Source: Paramagnetospirillum kuznetsovii (GTDB lineage: Bacteria; Pseudomonadota; Alphaproteobacteria; Rhodospirillales; Magnetospirillaceae). Taken from it: 64,000 nucleotides of DNA. The stretch is from the NCBI RefSeq assembly GCF_003284725.1, contig NZ_PGTO01000012.1, positions 40,459 through 104,458 of the forward strand. The letters run 5' to 3'. Below, piece by piece: positions 53,360 through 60,619 of the stretch (position 1 is its first letter; each line of letters starts with the position of its first letter). Made by a program: the position numbers and the translations under genes. The notes below the pieces were generated by a model, which saw only the letters and a list, made by a program, of their open reading frames with translations, was not told where the DNA came from and did no database searches.

Positions 53360-53932
53360 ATGTCTGATCGCGTTCTCATGCTGGTGGCGGTGTCCATAAT
53401 CCTGATGATGGTGGTGGGCACCAGCTTGCAACTGCGCAAGCCGCAGCATGCGTCGCCCCTGTTGGTCGCCGCCGTGGCCAAGGCCAAGGTTCCAAGGCCG
53501 CTGACCGATATCGCCTCGGTGGACGCGGCAGGCGTGTCTCAGCCGCTCAACGCCCGCGTCAAGCGGCCGACCGTGATCAATTTCTGGGCCACATGGTGCA
53601 TTCCATGCGTCCGCGAGCTGCCGACCCTTGGCACCTTCAAGGCCATGGCCGATGCCGCCGGTATCGATGTGCTCACCATCTCCGAGGATAAGGAGGGTGC
53701 CGCTCCGGCCTTGAAGATGCTCGAGGACAAGGGGTTGAAGGCCCTGCCGCTGATCGTGGATGCCGACGGCTCCGTCGCCAAGGCCACCAGCGTCAAGGGC
53801 ATGCCCACCACCCTGATCATCGACGCCAAGGGCATGGAAATCGCTCGCATGGAAGGTGAAGTGGACTGGAGTCAGAAGCAGTCGCTGGACACCATTCTCG
53901 AACTCTTGGAAGTGGACGCGCCCGCCCGGTGA
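53360..53932 (+). CDS. Membrane-anchored thioredoxin-like (TlpA/ResA-type) protein
   Basis: A 190-residue protein with an N-terminal membrane anchor (VLMLVAVSIILMMVVG) and a periplasmic thioredoxin fold: NFWATWCIPCVRELP with the CXXC pair, and KGMPTTLIIDAKG carrying the cis-Pro. It lies 16 bp before ctaA and next to Cu_A proteins, so reduction of Cu_A or cytochrome c cysteines during oxidase assembly is a reasonable role. The frame also opens upstream to 53348. Confidence 0.85.
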   Translation: MSDRVLMLVAVSIILMMVVGTSLQLRKPQHASPLLVAAVAKAKVPRPLTDIASVDAAGVSQPLNARVKRPTVINFWATWCIPCVRELPTLGTFKAMADAAGIDVLTISEDKEGAAPALKMLEDKGLKALPLIVDADGSVAKATSVKGMPTTLIIDAKGMEIARMEGEVDWSQKQSLDTILELLEVDAPAR

Positions 53933-53948
53933 TGAGAAGAGTGTTGGA

Positions 53949-55010
53949 ATGACCATAAGCGATAGCAGTCTTCTGGATCGGAATGGCGCTTCGGCCCATC
54001 GCCATGTGGCGATCTGGCTGCTGGCCTGTTGCTTCATGGTCTTCGTCATGGTCTTGCTGGGCGGCTTGACCCGCCTGACCCATTCCGGCCTGTCCATGGT
54101 GGAGTGGGAGCCCATACGCGGCATCATTCCGCCGTTGAACGATGCCGATTGGCAACTCTTCTTCGAGAAGTACAGGCAGAGCCCCGAATACATCAAGGTC
54201 AATGCCGGCATGACCCTGAGCGGGTTCAAGGGCATCTTCTGGCTGGAATACATCCACCGGGTCTGGGGCCGCCTGATCGGCATGGTGTTCCTGCTTCCCT
54301 TCCTGTGGCTGGCGTTTTCCGGCCGTATCGGCAAGGGACTGATTCCGCGCCTGATCGGCCTGTTCCTGTTGGGCGCCGCCCAGGGGGGAATGGGCTGGAT
54401 CATGGTGGCCAGCGGGCTGGTGGACAATCCCGCCGTCAGCCACTATCGCCTGACCGCCCATCTGGGGCTCGCTTTCCTGATCCATGGCTGGATGTTCTGG
54501 ATGGCGCTGGACATCCTGGCCGATCACCGCGACCGGCCGCCCCGGCTGCACGGCAATGTGTCGGCCAGCCTGCATTGGCTGAAGATCTTGACCATCATGG
54601 CCGTGGTCACCCTGCTGTTCGGCGGCCTGGTGGCCGGGCTGCGGGCCGGGCTGATCTACAACACCTGGCCGCTGATGGACGGCGCCCTGATCCCCAAGGA
54701 TCTGTTCGCCACCGGATTGCACGAGCTATTCGAGGACCATATGACGGTCCAGTTCACCCACCGCACCCTTGCCGAACTGACCGTGCTGGTCGCCCTGTTC
54801 GGATGGTTCAAGGCCAAAGGGCGCTTCGGCGCCCAGACACCTGTTGCCCTCCACGCGGTCGCCGCCATGGCGGTGGTGCAAGTGGGGCTCGGCATCGCCA
54901 CCTTGCTGTTGGCGGTGCCGGTCTGGCTGGCCTCGGCCCACCAGATGGGGGCCATGGTCCTGGTGACCCTGTGCCTGTGGGCGCTGCACGACCTGGGCCG
55001 CCGCGCCTAA
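53949..55010 (+). CDS. ctaA: Heme A synthase (CtaA/Cox15)
   Basis: A 353-residue membrane protein with eight spans in two four-helix bundles. The heme-ligand His are visible: EYIHRVWGR, TAHLGLAF, FTHRTLAEL, SAHQMGAM. It opens with LLGGLTRLTHSGLSM and WEPIRGIIPPL. It converts heme O to heme A, implying the oxidase next door uses heme A. ctaB is not in the window. Confidence 0.94.
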   Translation: MTISDSSLLDRNGASAHRHVAIWLLACCFMVFVMVLLGGLTRLTHSGLSMVEWEPIRGIIPPLNDADWQLFFEKYRQSPEYIKVNAGMTLSGFKGIFWLEYIHRVWGRLIGMVFLLPFLWLAFSGRIGKGLIPRLIGLFLLGAAQGGMGWIMVASGLVDNPAVSHYRLTAHLGLAFLIHGWMFWMALDILADHRDRPPRLHGNVSASLHWLKILTIMAVVTLLFGGLVAGLRAGLIYNTWPLMDGALIPKDLFATGLHELFEDHMTVQFTHRTLAELTVLVALFGWFKAKGRFGAQTPVALHAVAAMAVVQVGLGIATLLLAVPVWLASAHQMGAMVLVTLCLWALHDLGRRA

Positions 55011-55030
55011 TCCTGTTTCCGATCGCCTCC

Positions 55031-55057
55031 GTTTCACGCAACAAAACTGTGTGAAAC
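55031..55057. promoter_or_regulatory. Inverted repeat gtttcac...gtgaaac after ctaA
   Basis: Perfect 7-bp arms with a 13-bp spacer in the 160-bp gap between ctaA and the oxidase genes. It could be a regulator site for the oxidase operon or a weak ctaA terminator. No T-run. Confidence 0.4.
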
Positions 55058-55074
55058 CGCACTCTCCGTTTCCT

Positions 55075-55089
55075 GACTTTACCAAAGTC
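55075..55089. promoter_or_regulatory. Palindrome gacttt-acc-aaagtc before the oxidase operon
   Basis: A perfect 6-bp inverted repeat about 80 bp before the first oxidase gene. It overlaps TTTAC-CAAA-GTCAA (55078-55091), a 7-of-10 match to the FNR/NNR consensus. Confidence 0.35.
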
Positions 55090-55170
55090 AATGAGATGAA
55101 CTTTCCGTAATGCGACGGTCAGGGTCCGGTCGTCCGGAGTTCATTCGGAAATGCCAAGGGAGTTCGATCG

Positions 55171-55332
55171 ATGTCAAATTCAGTCGAGAGCAAGGAGGAG
55201 GAACAGGTTCCGGTGTTTCAACGCATCCTGGATAACCCGTTCCTGCTGCTTTTTATCGGGGTAGTCGTTCCCGCCGTTTCCTACACCCTGTGGGGTGTGA
55301 TGGAAGTGGCGCAGCTGCCCATCGCGAAATAG
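55171..55332 (+). CDS. Small single-span oxidase subunit (subunit IIa-like)
   Basis: A 53-residue protein with a charged N terminus and one membrane span (FLLLFIGVVVPAVSYTLWGV). It lies 13 bp before the Cu_A subunit gene. In ba3 oxidases a tiny single-helix subunit (IIa) precedes subunits II and I, so position and build support the same role. Ribosome site aaggga is 9 bp before the ATG. Confidence 0.7.
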   Translation: MSNSVESKEEEQVPVFQRILDNPFLLLFIGVVVPAVSYTLWGVMEVAQLPIAK

Positions 55333-55345
55333 GGGGGGGCGCGCA

Positions 55346-55891
55346 ATGTCAATTACTCCTCCAGAACAGAAAATCTGGTTCAACGAGCCGGTCGATAAGG
55401 TGGAGCTGCTTTGGGTCGGCATGGCCCTGGTATGGGCGCTCATCATGTTCGCCATGATGCCGCTGTGGCACCTGAAGGGCAGCCAGAACATGTCCAACGA
55501 GGCCTATCGCATTCAACCGGAAGCCTATCAGGCCAAGGTCGATGCCATGGTCGAGAAGTTCAAGGTCGGCGAAGAAGGCAAGGCCAAGACCCCGGTGGTT
55601 CATCCCCCGGCCGGGTCCGACGTCTACCTGCTGGCCCGCCTGTGGGAGTGGTATCCGGTTCTCGAGCTCGAGCAGGGCAAGAGCTATCGCATCCATCTCT
55701 CGTCGTTGGATTGGCAGCACGGTTTTTCGGTGCAGCCCGCCAACATCAATCTTCAGGTCCATCCCGGCATCGATGAAGTGGTGACCATCACTCCGACCAC
55801 GTCGGGTGACTTCGGCATCATCTGCAACGAGTACTGCGGAATTGGCCACCATACCATGCTCGGAAAGCTCCGAGTCGTGGCGGCTAAGTAA
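55346..55891 (+). CDS. Cu_A-containing subunit II of a ba3-like heme-copper oxidoreductase
   Basis: A 181-residue protein with one N-terminal span (about 20-40) and a periplasmic cupredoxin domain. All Cu_A ligands are visible: H125, C160, C164, H168, M171 in CNEYCGIGHHTM. The single-span form is that of ba3 (B-type) enzymes. Electron entry is therefore probably from a cytochrome c or cupredoxin. Confidence 0.92.
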   Translation: MSITPPEQKIWFNEPVDKVELLWVGMALVWALIMFAMMPLWHLKGSQNMSNEAYRIQPEAYQAKVDAMVEKFKVGEEGKAKTPVVHPPAGSDVYLLARLWEWYPVLELEQGKSYRIHLSSLDWQHGFSVQPANINLQVHPGIDEVVTITPTTSGDFGIICNEYCGIGHHTMLGKLRVVAAK

Positions 55892-55906
55892 CGAGGGGGA
55901 GCGCAA

Positions 55907-57583
55907 ATGGTTGCCAAGCCCGTGTTTCGAACCTGTGGACTCACAGGTCTGAAAATTCATGACGACGCTGAAAAGCTCATCAAGGCCAATGCGGTCATCG
56001 CCATCGTGGTGTTGGCCATCGGCGGTCTGATGGGTCTGCTGGTCGTTCTAACCCGTTGGCCGTCCGTGCATCTGCTGCCGGCCGACCTGTTCTACCTGGC
56101 GCTGACCGCGCACGGTATCGACATCCTGATCGTGTGGTGCATCTTCTTCGAAGTCGCCCTCATGTACTTCGCCTCGGCCATATTGTTGGGAAGTCGCATC
56201 GCGGCCCCCAAGATGGGCTGGGTCGCGTTCGGCCTGATGGTCCTGGGCGCCGCCATCACCAACTGGAAAGTCCTCGAGGGCAATTCCAGCGTGATGATGA
56301 CCTCCTACGTGCCCATGCAGGCCGATCCGCTGTTCTATGTGGGTCTGATCCTGTTCGCCGTCGGCGCGCTCATCGCCTGCTTCATCTTCCTCGGCACCCT
56401 GGTGATCGCCAAGGAAGAGAAGACCTATGAGGGCTCCATTCCGCTGGTGACCTTCGGCGCCCTGGTGGCCTGCATCATCGCCGTCTACACCATCGCCTCC
56501 GGCGCCATCATCCTGATCCCGACCTTCTTGTGGTCCATCGGGCTGATCAGCCATATCGACCCCTTGATGTACAAGGTCGTGTGGTGGGGCATGGGTCACT
56601 CGTCGCAGCAGATCAACGTGGCCGCCCACATTGCCGTGTGGTACGCCATCGCCGCGATCCTGTTCGGCGCCAAGCCGCTGTCGGAAAAGGTCAGCCGCAT
56701 GGCTTACCTGACCTATGTGTTCTTCCTCCAGATCGCCTCGGCCCACCATCTTCTGGTGGAACCCGGCCTGTCGTCTTCCTACAAGATCTTCAACACCTCC
56801 TACGGCATGTATCTCGCCGTGCTGGGTTCGATGATCCATGGTCTGACGGTTCCGGGCTGCATCGAGGCGGCTCAGCGCAAGAAGGGCTTCAACAAGGGCC
56901 TGTTCGAGTGGCTGCGCAAGGCTCCCTGGGGCAATCCGGTGTTCTCCGGCATGTTCCTGTCCCTGATCATGTTCGGCTTCCTGGGCGGCATCTCCGGTGT
57001 CACCATGGGCGTGGAACAGATCAACATCATGATCCACAACACCATCTACGTGCCGGGTCACTTCCACGGAACCGTGGCGGTGGGCACCACGTTGGCCTTC
57101 ATGGCGATCACCTACTTCCTGGTGCCCGCCCTGTGGCAGCGTGAGATCGTGATGCCGGGCCTCGCCAAGCTCCAGCCGTATCTGTTCGGCCTGGGCATGG
57201 GCGTGTTCTCGCTGTTCATGATGGGCGCGGGCACCCTGGGCGTGTCCCGTCGTCACTGGGACATGGCCTTCTCGGACGCTCCGCACGCGTTCAGCTATCC
57301 TCCGGCCGCCTATCTGATGATGGGCATCGTCGGCATCTCCGGCGTCATCGCCGTGGTTGGCGGAGCGCTGTTCGTCGTGATCATCGTCGCCTCGGTCCTG
57401 TTCGGCAAGCCGATCAAGGCCTCTGCTCCGGCTCCGGCTCCGTCGCCGGTGGCGTCCTATGGCAGCGAGCAGCATGCAGCGGTTCCGGGCACCTTCGTCC
57501 TGGCCCTGCTGTTCTTGACCATGTTCGTGCTGTACTACTTCGTGAACTGGAAGTATCTGGCCAGCACCTGGCTCATGAGCTAG
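55907..57583 (+). CDS. Heme-copper oxidoreductase subunit I with Gln at the catalytic Tyr position (possible NO reductase)
   Basis: A 558-residue subunit I with 13-14 spans. Low-spin heme ligands: H69 and H387. High-spin heme ligand: H385 (GHFHGTV). Cu_B ligands: H231 and the pair H280-H281, at the normal 49-residue spacing. In O2 reductases the sequence after the first Cu_B His is H-P-X-V-Y, with Tyr cross-linked to His; here it is H231-S-S-Q-Q235, so Tyr is absent. B-type families proposed to be NO reductases (eNOR, sNOR, gNOR, nNOR) have altered sites of this sort, and nnrS lies in the window. Heme A synthase is adjacent, so heme A use is likely. Function is inference: O2 reduction cannot be excluded. 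A C-terminal Ala/Pro linker leads to one more span. Confidence 0.85.
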   Translation: MVAKPVFRTCGLTGLKIHDDAEKLIKANAVIAIVVLAIGGLMGLLVVLTRWPSVHLLPADLFYLALTAHGIDILIVWCIFFEVALMYFASAILLGSRIAAPKMGWVAFGLMVLGAAITNWKVLEGNSSVMMTSYVPMQADPLFYVGLILFAVGALIACFIFLGTLVIAKEEKTYEGSIPLVTFGALVACIIAVYTIASGAIILIPTFLWSIGLISHIDPLMYKVVWWGMGHSSQQINVAAHIAVWYAIAAILFGAKPLSEKVSRMAYLTYVFFLQIASAHHLLVEPGLSSSYKIFNTSYGMYLAVLGSMIHGLTVPGCIEAAQRKKGFNKGLFEWLRKAPWGNPVFSGMFLSLIMFGFLGGISGVTMGVEQINIMIHNTIYVPGHFHGTVAVGTTLAFMAITYFLVPALWQREIVMPGLAKLQPYLFGLGMGVFSLFMMGAGTLGVSRRHWDMAFSDAPHAFSYPPAAYLMMGIVGISGVIAVVGGALFVVIIVASVLFGKPIKASAPAPAPSPVASYGSEQHAAVPGTFVLALLFLTMFVLYYFVNWKYLASTWLMS

Positions 57584-57603
57584 GTTTCGGTCGGTTGGAG
57601 ATG

Positions 57604-57638
57604 CGGGCGGAACCCTTTGGTTCCGCCCGTATTTTTTT
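57604..57638 (+). terminator. Rho-independent terminator after the subunit I gene
   Basis: cgggcggaacc-cttt-ggttccgcccg, a perfect 11-bp stem with 4-nt loop, followed by a run of seven T. It separates the II-I subunit genes from the downstream SCO unit. Confidence 0.92.
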
Positions 57639-57664
57639 GAAATGCGCTTCGTGGCCCGTCCCAC

Positions 57665-57678
57665 TTGACCACCGTCAT
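57665..57678. promoter_or_regulatory. Possible FNR/NNR box before the SCO gene
   Basis: TTGAC-CACC-GTCAT matches 7 of 10 consensus positions and is 34 bp before the ATG. It is a weak match taken seriously only because similar boxes precede nnrS and the oxidase operon. Confidence 0.3.
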
Positions 57679-57712
57679 GGTCGGGCGGCGGTCTGAGAAT
57701 TAGAAAGTTAGC

Positions 57713-58528
57713 ATGTTACGTGCGCGCTTCATTCTTCTGTTGTTGACGATACTGCTGGCGGCCGGTTCCGCCCGGGCGGCGCCCGGCGTATCGGCCAATG
57801 CCGAGGAGGCGCTGAAGCGGTCCCGCGCCTCCGAGGGCAGGGTGCTGGGCGAGCATCGTCTGACCGACCAGGACGGCAAGCCGGTGGATCTGTCGGCCTA
57901 TCGGGGCAAGCCGGTGGTGGTCAGCATGGTCTATACCGCCTGCGATCACACTTGCCCCATCACCACCCAGACGGTGGCGAAAAGCGTGGCGGCGGCCCGA
58001 AAGGCTTTGGGAGCCGATGCCTTCCAGGTGGTGACCATCGGCTTCGACACGGTGCGCGATACCCCAGATGCATTACGAATCTACGCGAAGCAGCAAGGAA
58101 TCAGCCTGGATGGTTGGAGTTTCCTGGCCGGCGGCGCCGACGTCATGGAGAAGCTGGCCGCAGATCTGGGTTTTACCTGGTTCGTGACCTCTCGTGGCTT
58201 CGACCATATCGCCCAGACCACGGTGATCGACGGCGAGGGCCGCATCTACCGTCAGGTCTATGGCGAGAATTTCGAGATTCCGCTGCTGGTGGAGCCGCTC
58301 AAGGACGTGGTCCTGGGGCGCACGGCGGCGCTGGATTCCCTGGAAGCCATCAGCAACCGCGTTCGCTTCTTCTGCACCGTTTACGACCCGTCGTCCGATG
58401 CCTATCGCTTCGACTACGGCATCTTCCTGTCCATCGGTTCCGGCCTGCTGGCGGTGCTGACCATCATCTGGTGGATGGTCAAGCTGTGGCGCGAGCAGCG
58501 AATGCTTCCCCCCGGCGTGAACAATTAA
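57713..58528 (+). CDS. SCO1/SenC copper chaperone with C-terminal membrane anchor
   Basis: A 271-residue protein: signal peptide (cleaved near ARAAPG), thioredoxin-like SCO domain with the copper-binding CDHTCPI and a later His in FDHIAQTTVID, then a C-terminal span (FLSIGSGLLAVLTIIWWMV). SCO proteins load Cu_A. Two Cu_A proteins are encoded at this locus, so it could serve either. Most SCOs have an N-terminal anchor; the C-terminal anchor is unusual. Confidence 0.9.
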   Translation: MLRARFILLLLTILLAAGSARAAPGVSANAEEALKRSRASEGRVLGEHRLTDQDGKPVDLSAYRGKPVVVSMVYTACDHTCPITTQTVAKSVAAARKALGADAFQVVTIGFDTVRDTPDALRIYAKQQGISLDGWSFLAGGADVMEKLAADLGFTWFVTSRGFDHIAQTTVIDGEGRIYRQVYGENFEIPLLVEPLKDVVLGRTAALDSLEAISNRVRFFCTVYDPSSDAYRFDYGIFLSIGSGLLAVLTIIWWMVKLWREQRMLPPGVNN

Positions 58529-58539
58529 GGAAATTCGCC

Positions 58540-60108
58540 TTGTCCAATCCGATCAAGAGCGCGTTGCGCGCCGGCCTGTTTCGCGTGGAAAGCGGCTGGG
58601 ATACCCTGGTGGGGCGCGAGTCCAACCCCATGTACTGCCTGGGCGCCATGTCCTGGTTCTTCTTCTGGGTGGTGGGCGCCAGCGGCCTTTATCTGTTCAT
58701 TCCTTATGACACCAGCGCGGCCCGGGCCTGGGGCTCCATCGAGCATATCTCGCGCGAGCAATGGTATTGGGGCGGCATGTTCCGCAGCCTGCACCGCTAT
58801 GCCTCGGACGCCATGGTTCTGACCATGATGCTCCATCTGCTGCGCGAATGGCTGATGGAGCGCTATCACGGCGCCCGCTGGTTCGCCTGGTTCACCGGCG
58901 TGCCGCTGATCTGGATGGTGTTCAGCTCCGGCATCACCGGCTATTGGCTGGTCTGGGACGAATTGGCCCAGTATCTGGCCATCGGCACCGCCGAATGGCT
59001 AGACTGGCTGGGGATCTTCGGCCAAAGCATCGCGCGGAACTTCATCACTCCGGCGGCGCTGACCGACCGCTTCTTTACCCTGCTGATCTTCATCCATATC
59101 GCGGTGCCGCTGTTCCTTCTGTTCGCCATGTGGATCCACATCCTGCGTATCAACAACGTCAATACCAATCCGCCGCGCCAGTTGATCATCGGCACCGCGC
59201 TGATGCTGGTTGCGCTGTCGCTGCTTCATCCGGCGCAAAGCCATCCGGCCGCCGATCTGGGCAAGGCCACCGCCGTTTTGAATCCCGATTGGTATTTCAT
59301 GGCGCTCTACCCGCTTTACGATAAGCAGGGACCGGCCATCGCCTGGACGGTGTCCATCGGAGCCTCGGTCTTCCTGTGCCTGATGCCGTGGATGGCATTG
59401 CGCCGCAAGCGCCGCCCCGCCGCCGTGGTCTCGCCGCCCAACTGCAATGGCTGCGGCGTGTGTACCTTCGATTGCCCGTTCGGCGCCGTGGTCATGCGTC
59501 CGCGCAATGACGAATCCGGCCACGCCCAGATCGCGGTGGTGCAGCCTGATCTGTGCACCAGTTGCGGCATGTGCATGGCGTCGTGCAACCGGACCAACCC
59601 GTTCCTGCCCCACGAGGAGCCGCGCCAGACCGGCATCGACATTCCGGACTTCACCTTCGACCTCATCGTCAAGCGGATCTCGGCCCGCAGCCACGGTCTG
59701 GTGGGAGACAACCGGGTGCTGGTGCTGGGCTGCGAGCACGGCGCCAAGCTGGACCATATGAAAGGGCCGTCGGTGGGCGTGCTGGAACTGCAATGCACCG
59801 GCGCCCTGCCGCCATCGGTGATCGACTATATCCTCAATAAGGATTTGGCCGACGGCGTGCTGGTGACCGCCTGCCGTCCCGGCGAATGCTTCTACCGGCT
59901 GGGGCCGGAATGGACCGAGCTGCGCCTGAAAGGCGAACGGGTTCCCAAGCTGCGCGGCGCCGTGCCCAGGGAACGCGTCAAGCTGTCCTGGGCCGCCAGC
60001 ACCGAGACCAAGGGATTGATGACGGAATTGGCGGAATTCCGGGTCGCCCTGGCGGAGCTGCCGAAACAGGTCCGTCCCGAAAGCACCAAGAGGAGGGTGG
60101 CGGAATGA
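58540..60108 (+). CDS. Cytochrome b - 2x[4Fe-4S] - MvhD/FlpD-like fusion protein
   Basis: A 522-residue protein starting at TTG (aagga 8 bp upstream). Residues 30-285 are a cytochrome b N-terminal domain with two heme-b His pairs, H85/H99 and H186/H200, each 14 apart as in bc1-type b. Residues 300-350 hold two ferredoxin clusters (C302, C305, C308, C312; C339, C342, C345, C349). Residues 390-475 resemble the MvhD/FlpD iron-sulfur domain of hydrogenase and heterodisulfide-reductase systems, with C398, C419, C445 and C450 (GCEHG; CTGALPPSVIDYIL; CRPGEC). It likely links a quinol or heme chain to a soluble iron-sulfur partner. No such fusion is familiar to me. Confidence 0.88.
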   Translation: MSNPIKSALRAGLFRVESGWDTLVGRESNPMYCLGAMSWFFFWVVGASGLYLFIPYDTSAARAWGSIEHISREQWYWGGMFRSLHRYASDAMVLTMMLHLLREWLMERYHGARWFAWFTGVPLIWMVFSSGITGYWLVWDELAQYLAIGTAEWLDWLGIFGQSIARNFITPAALTDRFFTLLIFIHIAVPLFLLFAMWIHILRINNVNTNPPRQLIIGTALMLVALSLLHPAQSHPAADLGKATAVLNPDWYFMALYPLYDKQGPAIAWTVSIGASVFLCLMPWMALRRKRRPAAVVSPPNCNGCGVCTFDCPFGAVVMRPRNDESGHAQIAVVQPDLCTSCGMCMASCNRTNPFLPHEEPRQTGIDIPDFTFDLIVKRISARSHGLVGDNRVLVLGCEHGAKLDHMKGPSVGVLELQCTGALPPSVIDYILNKDLADGVLVTACRPGECFYRLGPEWTELRLKGERVPKLRGAVPRERVKLSWAASTETKGLMTELAEFRVALAELPKQVRPESTKRRVAE

Positions 60109-60608
60109 TCAAGCCGCAACACTTGGCCGGGCAGTTCATCGCCTATAGCGCCTTCGCCGTGATGATCGCCTATTTCGCCTCGTCGCCGCCCTATCAGCAC
60201 CACCCGCAGGAGAGCGCCCTGGTGCGCCTGTCGCTGACCCATGCCGGTCAGCGGGTGGGAGACTGCAAGGAGCGCTCGCCCGACGAACTGGCGAAACTGC
60301 CGCCCAATATGCGGGCCAAGCAGAATTGCGGCCGCGAGCGCAATCAGGTCACCCTGGAAATGGATATCGACGGCAAGACCGTCTATAGCCAGACCGCCAA
60401 GCCCGCCGGGCTGTCGGGCGACGGACGTTCGCGCTTCTACGACAGTCGGGAAGTGCCCGCCGGACGCCACGTCATCCGCGCCCGCATGCGTGACGGCGGC
60501 AAGCCCGACGGCTTCGATTACGACGAGCAGGTGGAGGTTGAGCTTGCGCCCAGGCAGGTGTTCGTGATCGATTTCGACGAGGAAGATAAGAAGCTGTCGT
60601 TCGAATAG
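60105..60608 (+). CDS. Unknown membrane-anchored periplasmic protein
   Basis: A 167-residue protein: one N-terminal span (LAGQFIAYSAFAVMIAYFA), then a soluble domain with two Cys (about residues 54 and 75) and a C-terminal beta-rich part with an acidic tail. No family recognised. It overlaps the cytochrome b fusion by ATGA and so probably belongs to its complex. Confidence 0.7.
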   Translation: MIKPQHLAGQFIAYSAFAVMIAYFASSPPYQHHPQESALVRLSLTHAGQRVGDCKERSPDELAKLPPNMRAKQNCGRERNQVTLEMDIDGKTVYSQTAKPAGLSGDGRSRFYDSREVPAGRHVIRARMRDGGKPDGFDYDEQVEVELAPRQVFVIDFDEEDKKLSFE

Positions 60609-60619
60609 GGTGAACGCGA

